64,000 nucleotides of DNA. Source: Ilex aquifolium (taxonomy: Eukaryota > Streptophyta > Magnoliopsida > Aquifoliales > Aquifoliaceae). This document shows positions 21,661 to 34,400 of this stretch, one piece after another. The notes under the pieces were generated by a model. It did not search any database, had not been told where the DNA came from, and saw nothing but the letters and a program-made list of their open reading frames with translations. Every line of letters begins with the position of its first letter. Position 1 is the stretch's first letter. A program made the position numbers and the translations under genes. The stretch covers positions 50,347,142 to 50,411,141 of the forward strand of contig OX637394.1 of NCBI GenBank assembly GCA_951799425.1, in the 5' to 3' direction.

Positions 21661-23080
21661 ACAACTTTATTATATCATAGGCTTGTAGTTCTTGTCTATA
21701 TAAAACATTAAAAATGCCCTTTTAGTGCTAATTATAAAGTGTTAAAACCATTGCACTAACAATTTCAGAATCAAAAAAGAGAGGGAACATTTGATATTAC
21801 AGTTTGGAAAGAAGAATTAATATATCCAACTTTTCCACTTTCTGCTTTGTTTGAAGAAAAAAAAAAATCCATTTAGATTGTTAGATCAAGCACACGATGC
21901 GCATAGTCTTAAGTCCAAGAGCAGGTTGTATCATCTTCAACATTCTGCTACTTCTTTGCCTCTCTCCATCATAGATTTTAATTAAAAAAAGTATACATGT
22001 TTTTATAGAAAATATGTAGATTTAGACTCACTTGAGATAAATGAGTATACCCGATTAAATATGACGTAGAATACATGTACTTGATGTGATAATATAGATA
22101 TACACAACTATAAATAGATCATAAATGAGTTAAATAAATTTGAACATGCGACGATAATGACAATTGATTCTTTTGATTCTTTTGATTTTCAATTGATATT
22201 GTTTTAATCTCACCTTTCTTTTTCTATGTGTATGTTGTCTCACAATGGCCCAAATCAAAGTGTAAAAGGTTGTGAGTTGCCATTTTTGGACCAGGAGGCA
22301 AATAAATAGAGACCTTTTTAATGTTAAGGTCTCACTCGGGCTAATAACTAGCTGTATGACCCGGTTTGAGAAATATGGATTATTTTCCCAAGGTTGTAAA
22401 TGGTACGTACATGGGTCCCCCTCAAAAATTGAAGGGAAAAGGTTGCAATTTGTAGATGGGGGCACTTGCACTTTTTCATATACCACTATCAAACAATTAT
22501 GACAGTTCATGTGAGCTTGACATGCCATATTGAGAACAGTCCACCAGTGGGTGGTCCGTTAGCCCGGCGGATCAGATCGTGGGTTTAGTTTTGGCACCGG
22601 TCAATGGACAATGGGTAGGTTCACTTGTCAAAAAATTTACCCATGAAATCGAACCGGATCTAACACAAAATTCGAAAATTGATCGAATAATTGAAACGTA
22701 AAATAAATTGGTCAAATTAAAGTTAGACACGAATAACACTATTAACATGTATTATAAATAAAAAATAAGTATTTAATGGGTATCGTAGACATAAACATAA
22801 TTTTTTTCAATATTTTAAATAATATTATATGAGTTATTATAGAATTAAATAATTATTTATTGACACAAATACGATACATACTGAAAATGACACGATACGA
22901 TTGACATCTCTAAATTCACCCCAACTTAAGAAGTCGGGGTGTTGAGTCCACCATGGTGTGGCCCATTGGTCCGTCAAAATGAAAATTTATTTTTGTTGAA
23001 TTTTGAGTTATTTATGATAATATCTATATCTATATAATAATATAAAATAGGACATTATATTATATAATAAATATTAGATA
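21661..23080. other. Intergenic DNA
   Basis: AT-rich DNA without a recognisable gene. 22560-22910 contains GACACGA/ACGATACGA words like the dispersed repeat at 17205. Confidence 0.4.
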
Positions 23081-23082
23081 TA

Positions 23083-23090
23083 TATATATA

Positions 23091-23137
<47 letters not shown>

Positions 23138-23141
23138 GGAG
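23083..23141 (+). repeat. Compound TA/GA/G microsatellite
   Basis: (TA)n runs into (GA)n and then a run of about 11 G. Confidence 0.8.
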
Positions 23142-23676
23142 ATTAGTCTGCAAATAATACAAAAAAGTGGCCCTGGCCCTCTATAGCCAGCTAATACTTT
23201 AGAAAAATATGATTTCTGACTTTAATTAATTAAGCTGTGTTTAGTCTGTAAATTTAATAATAATTAAAATTATAAATCACTATCCGAATAATCCCATTCG
23301 GGGCCCCACGTTATTGTCAGGTAGGCAATTGACTCCATCGTAAAATTGTGGGTACTCCTTCCTTCCTTGCTGCAACGTCTTAAAAATACAAGTTGCGTTT
23401 ACCTGGATCGGACTCAAATTGTGGGGCCCATAAGAATGTGCCCGTTTTACGCGCTCTGCTGACGTCACGTACTATCCAATAAGTATCTGCCACGTGGGAA
23501 TTTGCCAGCTAATGCCGACTCGTGTTAGGTCTCCATCTAGCTGTCATCCAATCAATGATTTCGTTAGCCGACCCTCCTTTGGCTGCGAGCTCAAGCTACG
23601 AGCCGTTTGATCCTTTTCATTGAGTCCATGGTGGAGGCCAATTGCCACCACAAGTTGTAATTGTTGTAAAAATCCT

Positions 23677-23680
<4 letters not shown>

Positions 23681-23722
<42 letters not shown>
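23681..23722 (+). repeat. (CT)21 microsatellite
   Basis: A perfect CT dinucleotide run of about 42 bases, with no gene adjacent that I can identify. Confidence 0.9.
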
Positions 23723-23725
<3 letters not shown>

Positions 23726-24940
23726 ATCAGAGTTTCAATTGCTTATACCTTTAAAGTCAATGGAGTGATAAATTTATATTATAATAATTTTAATACATTA
23801 AGAATATAATATGATAAATTTAATATTTAAATTTACAAAATAAATTTTTTTAATTTTTTTTGGGGTACAAAATACGATTCTCCAAATTACTTTAACTAGA
23901 CAATGGTGGAATCATTAACTCTATTGAAATTGAATGCAACCAACTTGGTTTTAATAATAATTATGTGAGTTCTTATATTTCATTAATGTATTCCATTTGG
24001 AAGAGGGGTTGGGGGGAGTAAAGTTGGATGTCCCTGGTCAAATAATATGTGCCCACCCTCAATATTTTTTAATTTTTTTTATATATGTCTATATTTATAT
24101 ATTCTATAAATTATATATATACTTTTTATTTGTGCCCACCTTATAAAATTTTCTTACTTCAATTATTTAGTTATTTTTATTATAGTAAGGATTTCTATAT
24201 GTGACCTTAATATTCATATATTATGAAATTTTAATGTTATTTTTTAATTTTAAAGTAAAAATATTTGCAATTGACCTTCAATGGACTTTTATTTTTTTTG
24301 CAGGAACTTGTCTCTATTTTTGTTTGACAATTAATTATAGTATTTATTATGTGTTAATTTAATATAATTTTTTTTTACTATGTTTGGTTCTTAAATTTTA
24401 ATTTGGTGGCTTTACTATTCTAATATTTCAGTAATAATATTTGAAAAAAAGTTTATTAAATAAATATAATAGATGGTCAGTAGATAACTAGTAGTTTTTT
24501 AATTGGATAATAACAATTAACCTCACATTTTTACAATAGTCACACCTAATCATTTTTATATACATATACACTATACATTACTTTTTGGCCCTTTTATACT
24601 GAATGAATTTCATGTATCAAACATTTGACAAATTATACCAAGATTATGGTATAATTTTATGAAATTATCTCTTATTCTTATTACACATCATGTCTACATC
24701 GAATCAAATAAGATATTAAATAAGTATCAACTAAACCTCAGTTACTCAAATTTATATTTGATGAAAGTTCGATCTATTGATCTGTTTCAATTGAAAAATA
24801 ATAATATAAATATAAATATAAAAATAAAATCCGAATTAAGATAATATAAATTTCAATTGGGAGAATTTGACCGCAACAAAAATCCAATTACTTAGACAAA
24901 ACCGTCTAATACATCCATCTTTAAAAAATGATCAACAATC
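23723..24940. other. Very AT-rich intergenic DNA
   Basis: Nothing coding is supported. The sequence is AT-rich with A/T homopolymers. Confidence 0.4.
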
Positions 24941-25140
24941 CCGATAACAGATACGAGTTGTAAATTCAGATGACTTGAATTTAAATATTAACAATCCCTT
25001 GGGTTGGCAAGTCATGATGAATTTTTATCTCATGAATATTTTAGTCCCGACGTAGATGATCTGCTTTTGATCGAATTGAAAAAGAAATTAATCGGAATAC
25101 GCGGAAGCTAATTTGAACACCCATAACTGTTAAAAAAAAT
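24941..25140 (+). mobile_element. SINE-like element, copy 6, upstream of the GDPDL gene
   Basis: A collinear family member: ACGAGTTGTAAATTCAGATG, then CAATCCCTTGGGTTGGC, CCCGACGTAGATGATCTGC, and the end TTTGAACACCCATAACTG. It lies about 145 bp upstream of the TATA box of the next gene. Confidence 0.6.
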
Positions 25141-25284
25141 ATAAATAAAAAATGATCAGCTGGCGCTAGCCGCCAAACCAAAGCCGCTTCGGGCAATGAA
25201 ATACGTGGGAAGCGTAATAAAACGACCGGCTTTCCCATTATTTACTTTATTAATTAATTAAATTATTAATTATTTAAATAATAG

Positions 25285-25292
25285 TATAAAAC
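25285..25292 (+). promoter_or_regulatory. TATA box of the GDPDL gene
   Basis: TATAAAAC lies 206 bases before the start codon, following an AT-rich stretch. Transcription would start near 25315-25325, giving a leader of about 170 bases. Confidence 0.6.
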
Positions 25293-25490
25293 GCTAACCC
25301 CTAAAGCCTGTAGCCTCCTCAACTCTCTGTTTTGTTGTGAACTGAGAAAAGAAATTGAAAAAAAAAGGTGAATCTCTTCTTCTCCAAAAACCAAATCTCA
25401 AATTTCCCTAGAAACCAGAGCAAATCGACCGGAGAACTACTGCCGGAAGTTTCACACAGGATAATATTTCACCGGCGAGATTTGCCGTCA

Positions 25491-28400
25491 ATGTGGAAGC
25501 TCAAGTTAGTTGTCAGTCTCTTACTTGTTTGCTTAGCGGCGTTGGCTGCTGCTCAAGGATCTACCAACAGAACCAGTAAATGGCAGACATTGAGTGGTAA
25601 AACAATACGCTATCTAACACATATACGTAATCTCTGTCATTCATTTTGTTTTTTATGTCTCGTGGTTGCTTTTAATTTTGTAGATTTTCGTGGTCATGAT
25701 CACTTGTTCTCTGCTTGATTGCTGAATACTATCAGATTTTTGTGCTGTTTTGTTGTTTGAAAAATAAGGATTGGAGTAAGTTGTTGTGGAAGATACAGTT
25801 GATTGGTGATTTTGTTTTTTACATTTTTTTTGTGTGAAAAGTGGTGGAAAATGCGACATTATTTAGCGACCAAATAGTTTTTGGTGAAATATATGAGTTT
25901 CCAGAAGCATTTAAAAAAAAAAAATCTAGTCTCTCATCTTGAAAGTGTTCGGGACAGATAGTGGCCATGTTTTCAAATAATGAGCCACCCCTCCGTCTGG
26001 GTTTGTGTGTGGGGAAAAGAATGAGAAAATTCAGTTACTGTATTTATCTTTCTTTTTTCTTTTCTTATCTGTGAGAAAGGAGGAAAGATAGATAGTACAA
26101 TAAAACTTTGTTCCAGTTATAATCCCAATTATTGGGGGTCAATAGCAAGTTTTATATTATTTTCAAATATTTCACGCAACCTGTTACCATTACCCAGCAT
26201 TACCTGCAATAGTCATGACTATTTCACTCAGCATTAGCATACTGTCTTCTATATGCAAACAAGTTCAAATCACTTAAGGCGATTGTTTTTAATATTATAT
26301 CCTATTGGTTATGATTTTATTTCTTATTAGTTCTATTTCTACCATTCACTTGTATGAAAAAATATTCATTGCAACGGTTACACCATATCATCACGCTAAC
26401 ATGGGGTAACCGTCCAATGATAGGATAACAAGTAGGGAAATGGATCCCACATAATTAAATAACTACCCATCCATGTCACGCAATAATTACCCATGTGGCT
26501 CAACCGTTGCAATAAATATTTTCTCCACTTACACTCATTCCGAACCCTGTTCTTTCTGGTCTTACTAATAGTTGCAACTTTGCTTCTCATGTGCTCCCTC
26601 TTGTGTCAGAATGACTGCTATCCTTATGTTTGATACTTTGAATTAGTTCTTTGGTTAGAATCATGGTTCAAAGTACGAAATAACTCAGAAGGAATCGTGT
26701 CCAATTGGATCCCTTCCGATCTAATACTTGTTTTACTTTTGGTATAAACCACACGTCTCACGCGATTCGGCCGAGTCAACCTTGAGTTGTCCGAATCATC
26801 TCACACTAATGGCCGATACTATTCCATCATGCTGTGATAGGGGGCCTCAATGTTGTTCAATTTCTTCTTGTAGTGTTTAATGCTTATTGCTAGATATTGT
26901 TATGCGATGCGAGCAATGCATTTCAAATGTTCTACAAGTCAATAGCCAATACCGCGACATTGAACTATCTTATAATCTATTACTGAAACAAGTTAAATAT
27001 TTTTAAGTGCAATATGTGCTATACAATCTTCATATGCTTGTATGCACAAGTCCGAATTGTGCGTAGTGGAAGTGCACAGTTAAAGTGAACATAGATTATT
27101 CCTTATTTTCAGTTTTATCCCTGAAAAGGAAGGACGCAGTCTGTTCCATGGGAAGTTATTTTTTTGTTGTGAAAGTCGTGGCAGTTTTCCCTCTATCATA
27201 TGCTGAAGCTGCTTAGCTGTGGTGCCAAATGTTGGTTAGGTATCATGTGTGAAGTGCTAGAGTTGATGGAAGTAACTGTGAAAGAAGAAGCAAATCCTTT
27301 CCACCACTATAAGCACATGTTTCTCTGTTAAGTAGGAGGAAGAGAAGTTAACTGAGAATGTGTCATTTTTTTCTTTTAAAGACTAAACTGTGTTGTGGTG
27401 TTATGTGGGAACAGTGTTGACAGAGAAGTTAAGAAGCCTCAAGAATTCAGAAAGTCGCTTTGCTTTGTGCCTTAATCCCAAAATTTCATGAGTTGGATAG
27501 TGTCAGCACTAGGCTACACTTTTCTGCATGTACATCAAGTTTTGGCATTTCGGCTCATTGTACTTTGTTAGTTTGTCATACATTTCATTTTCATCCTTAA
27601 TGAAAAAATTGAGTTTCATCAATAACTATGTTTGTTAGCTTGGTATATCAAATTTCTGTATTCTTTCTGTTAGTGTAAATTTAAATCAATAGAGACAGTT
27701 GTGAACCAAATATTCGCCATAAAACTTCTGTTTTTTTGTACTCACTCAGAACACTTATTCAGTGCATACATAAGCAAGTTTTGAGTGGGCAATGAGGTTG
27801 AGAGTTTTTTTGCAATCTTTGGTGTAGTCAGTCACACCCAAAGCGTTTATTTTTTTATAAACGTCTATGCCCGTGTGTTGATATTTATGTATATGTGATT
27901 GTGTGTTGGACATGGGTGTTGTATTTTGTGATTTTGCCTTGTTTTTCTTCATTGAAACATTATTCTTTATCTAATCAATAATAATTTGGACAATTATTCT
28001 ATATATAATCATTCTTAGTTATTGACATAATAATAAGGTTGCAAAAACTCATTTTTTGGTTGCCTTTTGCAGGAAATGCGCCTTTAGTCATAGCTCAAGG
28101 TGGATATTCAGGGTTATTTCCTGATTCCAGTTTTAATGCCTATCAATTTGCATTACTGACGAGTCTACCCAATGTGATTCTTTGGTGTGATGTACAACTT
28201 ACGAAAGATGGAGCTGGGATCTGCTTTCCAGATGTCAAGCTTAACAATGCTTCTGATATTAAGAGCCTTTACCAAAACAGGGCTAATACCTACCTTGTCA
28301 ATGGGGTCTCTATGCAAGGATGGTTTTCTGTAGATTTCACCCTCCAAGACCTAGCAAATGTTAACTGTAAGTTCAAATCATGGGTTATCATTGTCTGTTA

Positions 28401-31400
28401 CACTGTTTTTGCAATATTTATAGTCCTTGTGAGTGTTAAACCTAAAAAGGCCATTCCTTTATGCAACGGTAAGATGATTGGGCTGCAAAGTTAAGAACGC
28501 AGCTTTGAGTTTGAGCAACTGCTATATGCAAAACTATGCCTACTCTAGGTTTTCATCCAATCTACCCATTACATCACCTTATGTGAGATGGATATCAGTA
28601 TAAATGTAGCAATTAATGTCATGTATGAATGGTTCAAAGTATTGGCTGATACCGATACGAGTTAGCCAAGTCATATCCGACTCAGCACCTTTCGAGACGA
28701 TGCCGTTACATGATACGTATAAATCTTGAGTCTCGCACGACTCATCCGAGTTGTATTTGAGTCAATCCCGAGTCGTCGAGTTATCATCATCGTACTCGGC
28801 CGATACGATTTCGGGACACTGCGATATAACCTGAATCTCTCGTCGTGTTTAACATTTTCTATTAGGTCGTATCATCCGATACCGCACCACGACGCCGCGA
28901 CCGATGTGTCTCAGAACGCTTCGAATTGATGGCTGATACCGCGACCTTGAACCATGTTTATGTTTGCATAGCATGTTAAGGCACTTGTTGTCCAAATTTG
29001 GTATTGACAATTTACGTGCAAGTATACATGATCAACAAGTAATAAAGTGATAAGTAGAGTATCGTTCCCACGGAGAATTATTACTAATAAATTCTAAATA
29101 CTAACTTTATATCAATTCAATTTTATTTAAACAATTGGAATTAACTATGGAATGACTAAATTAAAACTAAATCTAATCTTAACAATCAAGGGTTGAATTT
29201 ACCGGATAAAAGAAGTTAAGATTACAACTTCCCCTAATGCTTCGTATAAATCTCTCCACTCTCTTTCCAGCTAATTGATCAGAATAAGTTAACTGAGAAC
29301 TCAAAACTATTTATCAAACCTCTTCCGATAGTTAGATAAAAATATCTCTTCCAATTAAATTATTATATTCCTATGCAAAATAAGTTGGAAAAGATTCATT
29401 AAGTTCAAACTCTCATAAAAGTTACACACGACATATAGGTATATTCCTATCCTATACACAAACTCAGCTATTCAATCCTAAGAAGAATTAACCAGACGCA
29501 TGTCATCATATTCATATCTAAACCTAGAATTCATCTTCCAATTTCATCTAGGTTATAAAATTAATTGTTGGCCACACAATTATATATTAAACACAAAATA
29601 TGACAAACAACTCATGTATGATCAATAGAACTAGAAACGAGAGTAGATCAATTTAACTAGACATTAGGTTCCGTTGCAATCTTAATAAAAATTAGTTTAT
29701 AATGTAATTGAAAAACATCCTTCTCAAATTAAACAACATCTCAGAAAATCAAGAAGTAAAAGTAAGAGAAAAGAATGAAAACTTAGTTGCAATCTTCAAC
29801 TCCTCTCTAGCCTTCAAGTCCGATTTTCTTCGAGTTGCCTCCTTCGATTATTGCCTTCAATTTTCTATCAATCCTTGGTCTTCTTCTTATATTTTCAGCC
29901 CCCAAAATCAGTCTATCTCATTTCAATTCAAACCCTAGCATATATATGGCATTAGAGTCCAATTTCGGCTAAAAAACAAGTCATAATTCGCGTCCAGAGC
30001 CAACACAAGCGCCCAGGCGCTGGAAAGGCGCTGCTTGGGCAAAATGTGGGCGCCTAGGCGCTATCCCTTTTTAAGCCTAAAACTTCCTTTATTGCTTAGC
30101 CTTAAAAAATCCAACACTTAGACTCCAAATTGACCTTGTTTTCTTCCAAATGATCTTGTTTGTTTTCAAATGATGATTCCTACTAAATAACATCAAAACA
30201 CACAAAACAAATAAAAAAGAACATAAAATAATTGAAAACTTGCAAATTCGTCAAGCCGAAAGTTCTCAATTCGTAGGTATAAAACTCACTCATCAAATAC
30301 CCCCAAACTTAAATCTTTGTTTGTCCTCGAGCAAAATACTAAGAACAAAAACTATAAAACTTAACCAACCAACTACTCAAACAATGGATTAATATGAATC
30401 TGAATGATGGCCCCGAAAGTTACTACAAATATTAATTCACGGGAAACTTCAAAAAAGTGCAAAGTCTATCAATTCAACATACTCCTTACTTTTACCTCCG
30501 CTCATAAACATTTAAATACATGTACATATCCGAACTATTCAAGCTAGTCATCACCCAAATACATTTACGTAATCAAATGCTTCATAGAAGATACTCAATA
30601 TCAACTCTATGAATTTACGTTTCACATCAACCTCTGCTAATTAAAACAAACATATAACTAGAAGGTACAAATATTTTTTTTTTTTCATTCATTCGGTGAG
30701 TGCATTTAATGCTCCATCTCACCTCCTATTGAGCGAGTGCGTTTTACGCTCCATCTCGCCTTTTCTTGAACGAGTGCATTTTACGCTCCATCTCGTTCTC
30801 AACATGTGTTTATGAGTGAGTGCGTTTTACGCTCCATCTCTACTCACCACATGCCCCTTTCTTTTGTTTTTTTTTTTCTTCCTATTTTTTTTTTTCTTTC
30901 TAACTCGTGAAGTATCAAATCAAAATAATTTTTCAAAAACTCTTTTTTTTTTTATACTAACCCATCATAACCAATATTTCTCCCAAACTTATATGAGTAC
31001 CTCAATTTGCTTTGAATGATGCTTAAATAAGTTTTCTAAAGTTTCAATGATATGTCCCACAAGCATTTAACCAAATAAATTCTCTAAATATTAACTAACC
31101 AAACAGATGGGTATGTGCTCATGCATGAAAAGATCACAAACAGTGTAAAACCAACTAATATGTCAAACTACAGACTCCACATGTTCATCAATTCCTCTTA
31201 AATTGACAATTAATCCATTTCATCATTGGCCATGATCAAATTCACTTAACTCATTGCTCAAGTTGTACTAAAATATGCAATCTAAATGCATACCTAATAA
31301 TGCGAATGCAAACAAGAAAACACCTCCAAACTTAAACTAAACATTGTCCTCAATGTATAAAGTGGGAAAAATTAAGATAGAAGACTTCCCTGAGACTTCG

Positions 31401-34400
31401 CTAGTTGGCATCATCGTCAGTGTCCTCGTCGTTCGCTGAGTCGGGAGTGTATTCGGGAAACATAGGTGGCCTATTCTTGGATCCTAGTAAGGCTTTGTGT
31501 GTTCTCCAACTTTATGTTCTATCCTTGGGATCTGCAAGCAATTGACATACCAATTAAAATGCACTAACTAACTAACTAACTACATTATTTCTTATAAAAA
31601 ACTAAATTAAAATAAAATAAAATAAAACTTAGAAACTAAAATTTGGGTTGCCTCCCAATTAGCGCTTGTTTTATAGTCTTCAGCATGACTACTCCCTATA
31701 TCATCCCGGGTCGGTAAGGGTAATGGAGGTTTTTTCATGATCAATGTCGCCGCCCCAATATTGCTTCAGCTTCTGCCCGTTCACCTTGAAAGTTTTTTTC
31801 GAATTGGCTTCATTGACTTCAACCGCTCCATGTGGGAACACCTCCTCTTTATATAACTTGTCGTTCTCAAGAGGATCTAAAATACAACTTCCTATGAATA
31901 CCCCATTCACTGCATCTTCCACCAAATCAACCCAAAAACATTATTCCAGTTCCTTTGAAAATTTCATAGCTGAAAATACATTGAATGTAACCTCTTAATC
32001 TTGGACTCGCATAGTTAGCTCACCTTTTTGTACATCGATAAGTGTTCTCCCCGTTGCTAAGAATGGTCGTCCAAGAATAATATGTATTTCTTTATCTTCC
32101 TCACAATCTAAGACTATGAAATCAGCTGGAAAAATGAACTTATCCACTTTAACTAGAACGTCCTCAACTATGCCCATTGGATAAGTGAGTGATCTATCTG
32201 CAAGCTGTAATGTGATGTTAGTAGGCTTCGCTTCCTTCAAACCCAATTGCTGATAAATTGAGAGTGACATTAAGTTAATACTAACTCCCAAATCACATAA
32301 TGCTCTCCCGAAAAATTGACTGCCTATTGTGCATGGAATTGTAAAACTATCTGGATCTTTGAGCTTTGGTGGTAGCTTCTTTTGAAGAACAACATTACAT
32401 TCTTCCGTAAGTGCCACTGTCTCAAAATCGCCTAGTTTTCTCTTCTTTGACATAATTTTCTTCAAAAATTTCACATAGTTAGACATTTGCTCCAATGCAT
32501 CTGCGAAAGGGATATTTATTTGGAGCTTCTTAAACACTTCCATGAATTTAGAGAACTGCTTATCCCACTTCTGTTTCTGCAAACGTTGTGAAAACGGCAC
32601 GGGCGGCACAATAGGTCTCAGATTACCTCCCTTAGAAATTACAACTGGATCACTTTCCTTCTTCTCATGTTCCACATTCTTGCTAGCTTTTATTTCACCC
32701 TCGCTATTATTTCCACGTGACTGTTTTGGAGTTCCACCAACAATTTCAGGTAACTCTTTTCCACTTCGTAATGTCATAGCATTGCAGTGCTTCTTACCTT
32801 CCCTCTTAGGATTGATCTCCGTATCACTAGGTAGAATGCCTTGAGGTCGGTTGTTAATGGCATTAGCAAGCTGACCCATTTGATTTTCCAGGTTTCGGAT
32901 TGATACTTCCATACTGTTCATCCTTGTCTCACTTTGTGCTATGTACCTGGAAAGCAGCTCCTGCAAATTTGACTTCTTTTCCTGCTGTGATGGAGCTTGA
33001 TTCTGAAAGCCTGGTGAGTATGATTGTCTTGGAGCAGAAGGTTGGACTTGATTATTATTCCAAGAAAAGTTCGGATGAGTCTCCAACCAGGGTTATAATT
33101 GTTGGAATTATTGTTATATTGCTGTCTGTTGTGGTTACCAATGTATTGTACCGACTCTGGACTAATTGTACATTGATTGCTCGAATGGTTCTCGGCACAC
33201 AATTCACAAACTGCCACACTCTGAATAGGTTGTACTCCTAAAGCATAAATCTTCTTTGTCAATAGTAACCTGTGCAGCCAATGCAGTAACCGCATCAACT
33301 TCATAAATCCCTGCTACCTTTGGCTGATTGATCCTTGTAGAAGGCCACTGATAATTGTTTGCAGCCATCGTCTCTAATAACTCGTATGCTTCATCAAAAT
33401 TCTTCTCCATCAATGCCCTTCCTGCAGCTGCATCGATATTAGTTCGGGTAGCACTAAACAACCCGTTGTAGAACGTTTGAACTTACAACCAATCAGGAAT
33501 ACCATGGTGAGGACATTTTCGGAGTAAGTCTTTGAATTGCTCCCAAGCTTGATAGAGAGTCTCAGAATCATGCTGTGCGAATGAAGTGATGTCGTTCCTC
33601 ATCCTTGCAGTTTTAGCTGGTGGAAAGAATTTAACTAAGAATTTTTGAGCTAAATCTGACCACGTAGTAATAGAATCCGGCGGCAATGAGTGCAACTAAC
33701 TCTTCGTTTTATCACGAAGTGAGAAAGGGAAAAGTCGGAGTCTAATCGCATCTTCAGAAACTCCATTGTATATGAATGTGTCGCATATCTCTAGAAAACT
33801 CACTAAATGATTGTTTGGGTCATCGTTAAGCAAATCCCTAAATTGCACTGAATTCTGAATCATTTGAATGGTACCCGACTTGATCTCAAAATTATTTGCT
33901 TGAATTGCGAGCCTTCGAATGCTCGATTGTATTTTCATCACAAGCAGTATAGCATAATCCCTTAACGACTTTTGTTCATCTTCAGCCATAACTTCTTGGT
34001 TGTTTACTTCTTGACACTGTTTTCGCAAGTTTCGGAGCCTTCTTTCGATTTCGTCTTCGTACGGCAGTAGCTCCTGACCTGTAGATCGTGTTTGCATACA
34101 AAATTCAAGAGTGATTGCGAAAACAATTAAAACAGAAAATTAAGTTTAAACTAAAATCAAATTGATTGAAATTAATATTGAAATAATTACTAGAATAACT
34201 CTCCGGCAACGGTGCCAAAAATTTGTTGTCCAAATTTGGTATTGACAATTTACGTGCAAGTATACACGATCAACAAGTAATAAAGTGATAAGTAGAGTAT
34301 CGTTCCCACGGAGAATTATTACTAATAAATTTCAAATACTAACTTTATATCAATTCAATTTTATTTAAACAATTGTAATTAACTATGGAATGACTAAATT

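Noticed and set aside
22130-22528. 132-codon minus-strand open frame
   Set aside because: No recognisable domain, no exon partners, and AT-rich composition like its surroundings.
30700-30842. Regular repeats that might suggest a CRISPR array
   Set aside because: Units are imperfect, spacers are not unique sequences of constant length, and they sit in a plant retrotransposon.
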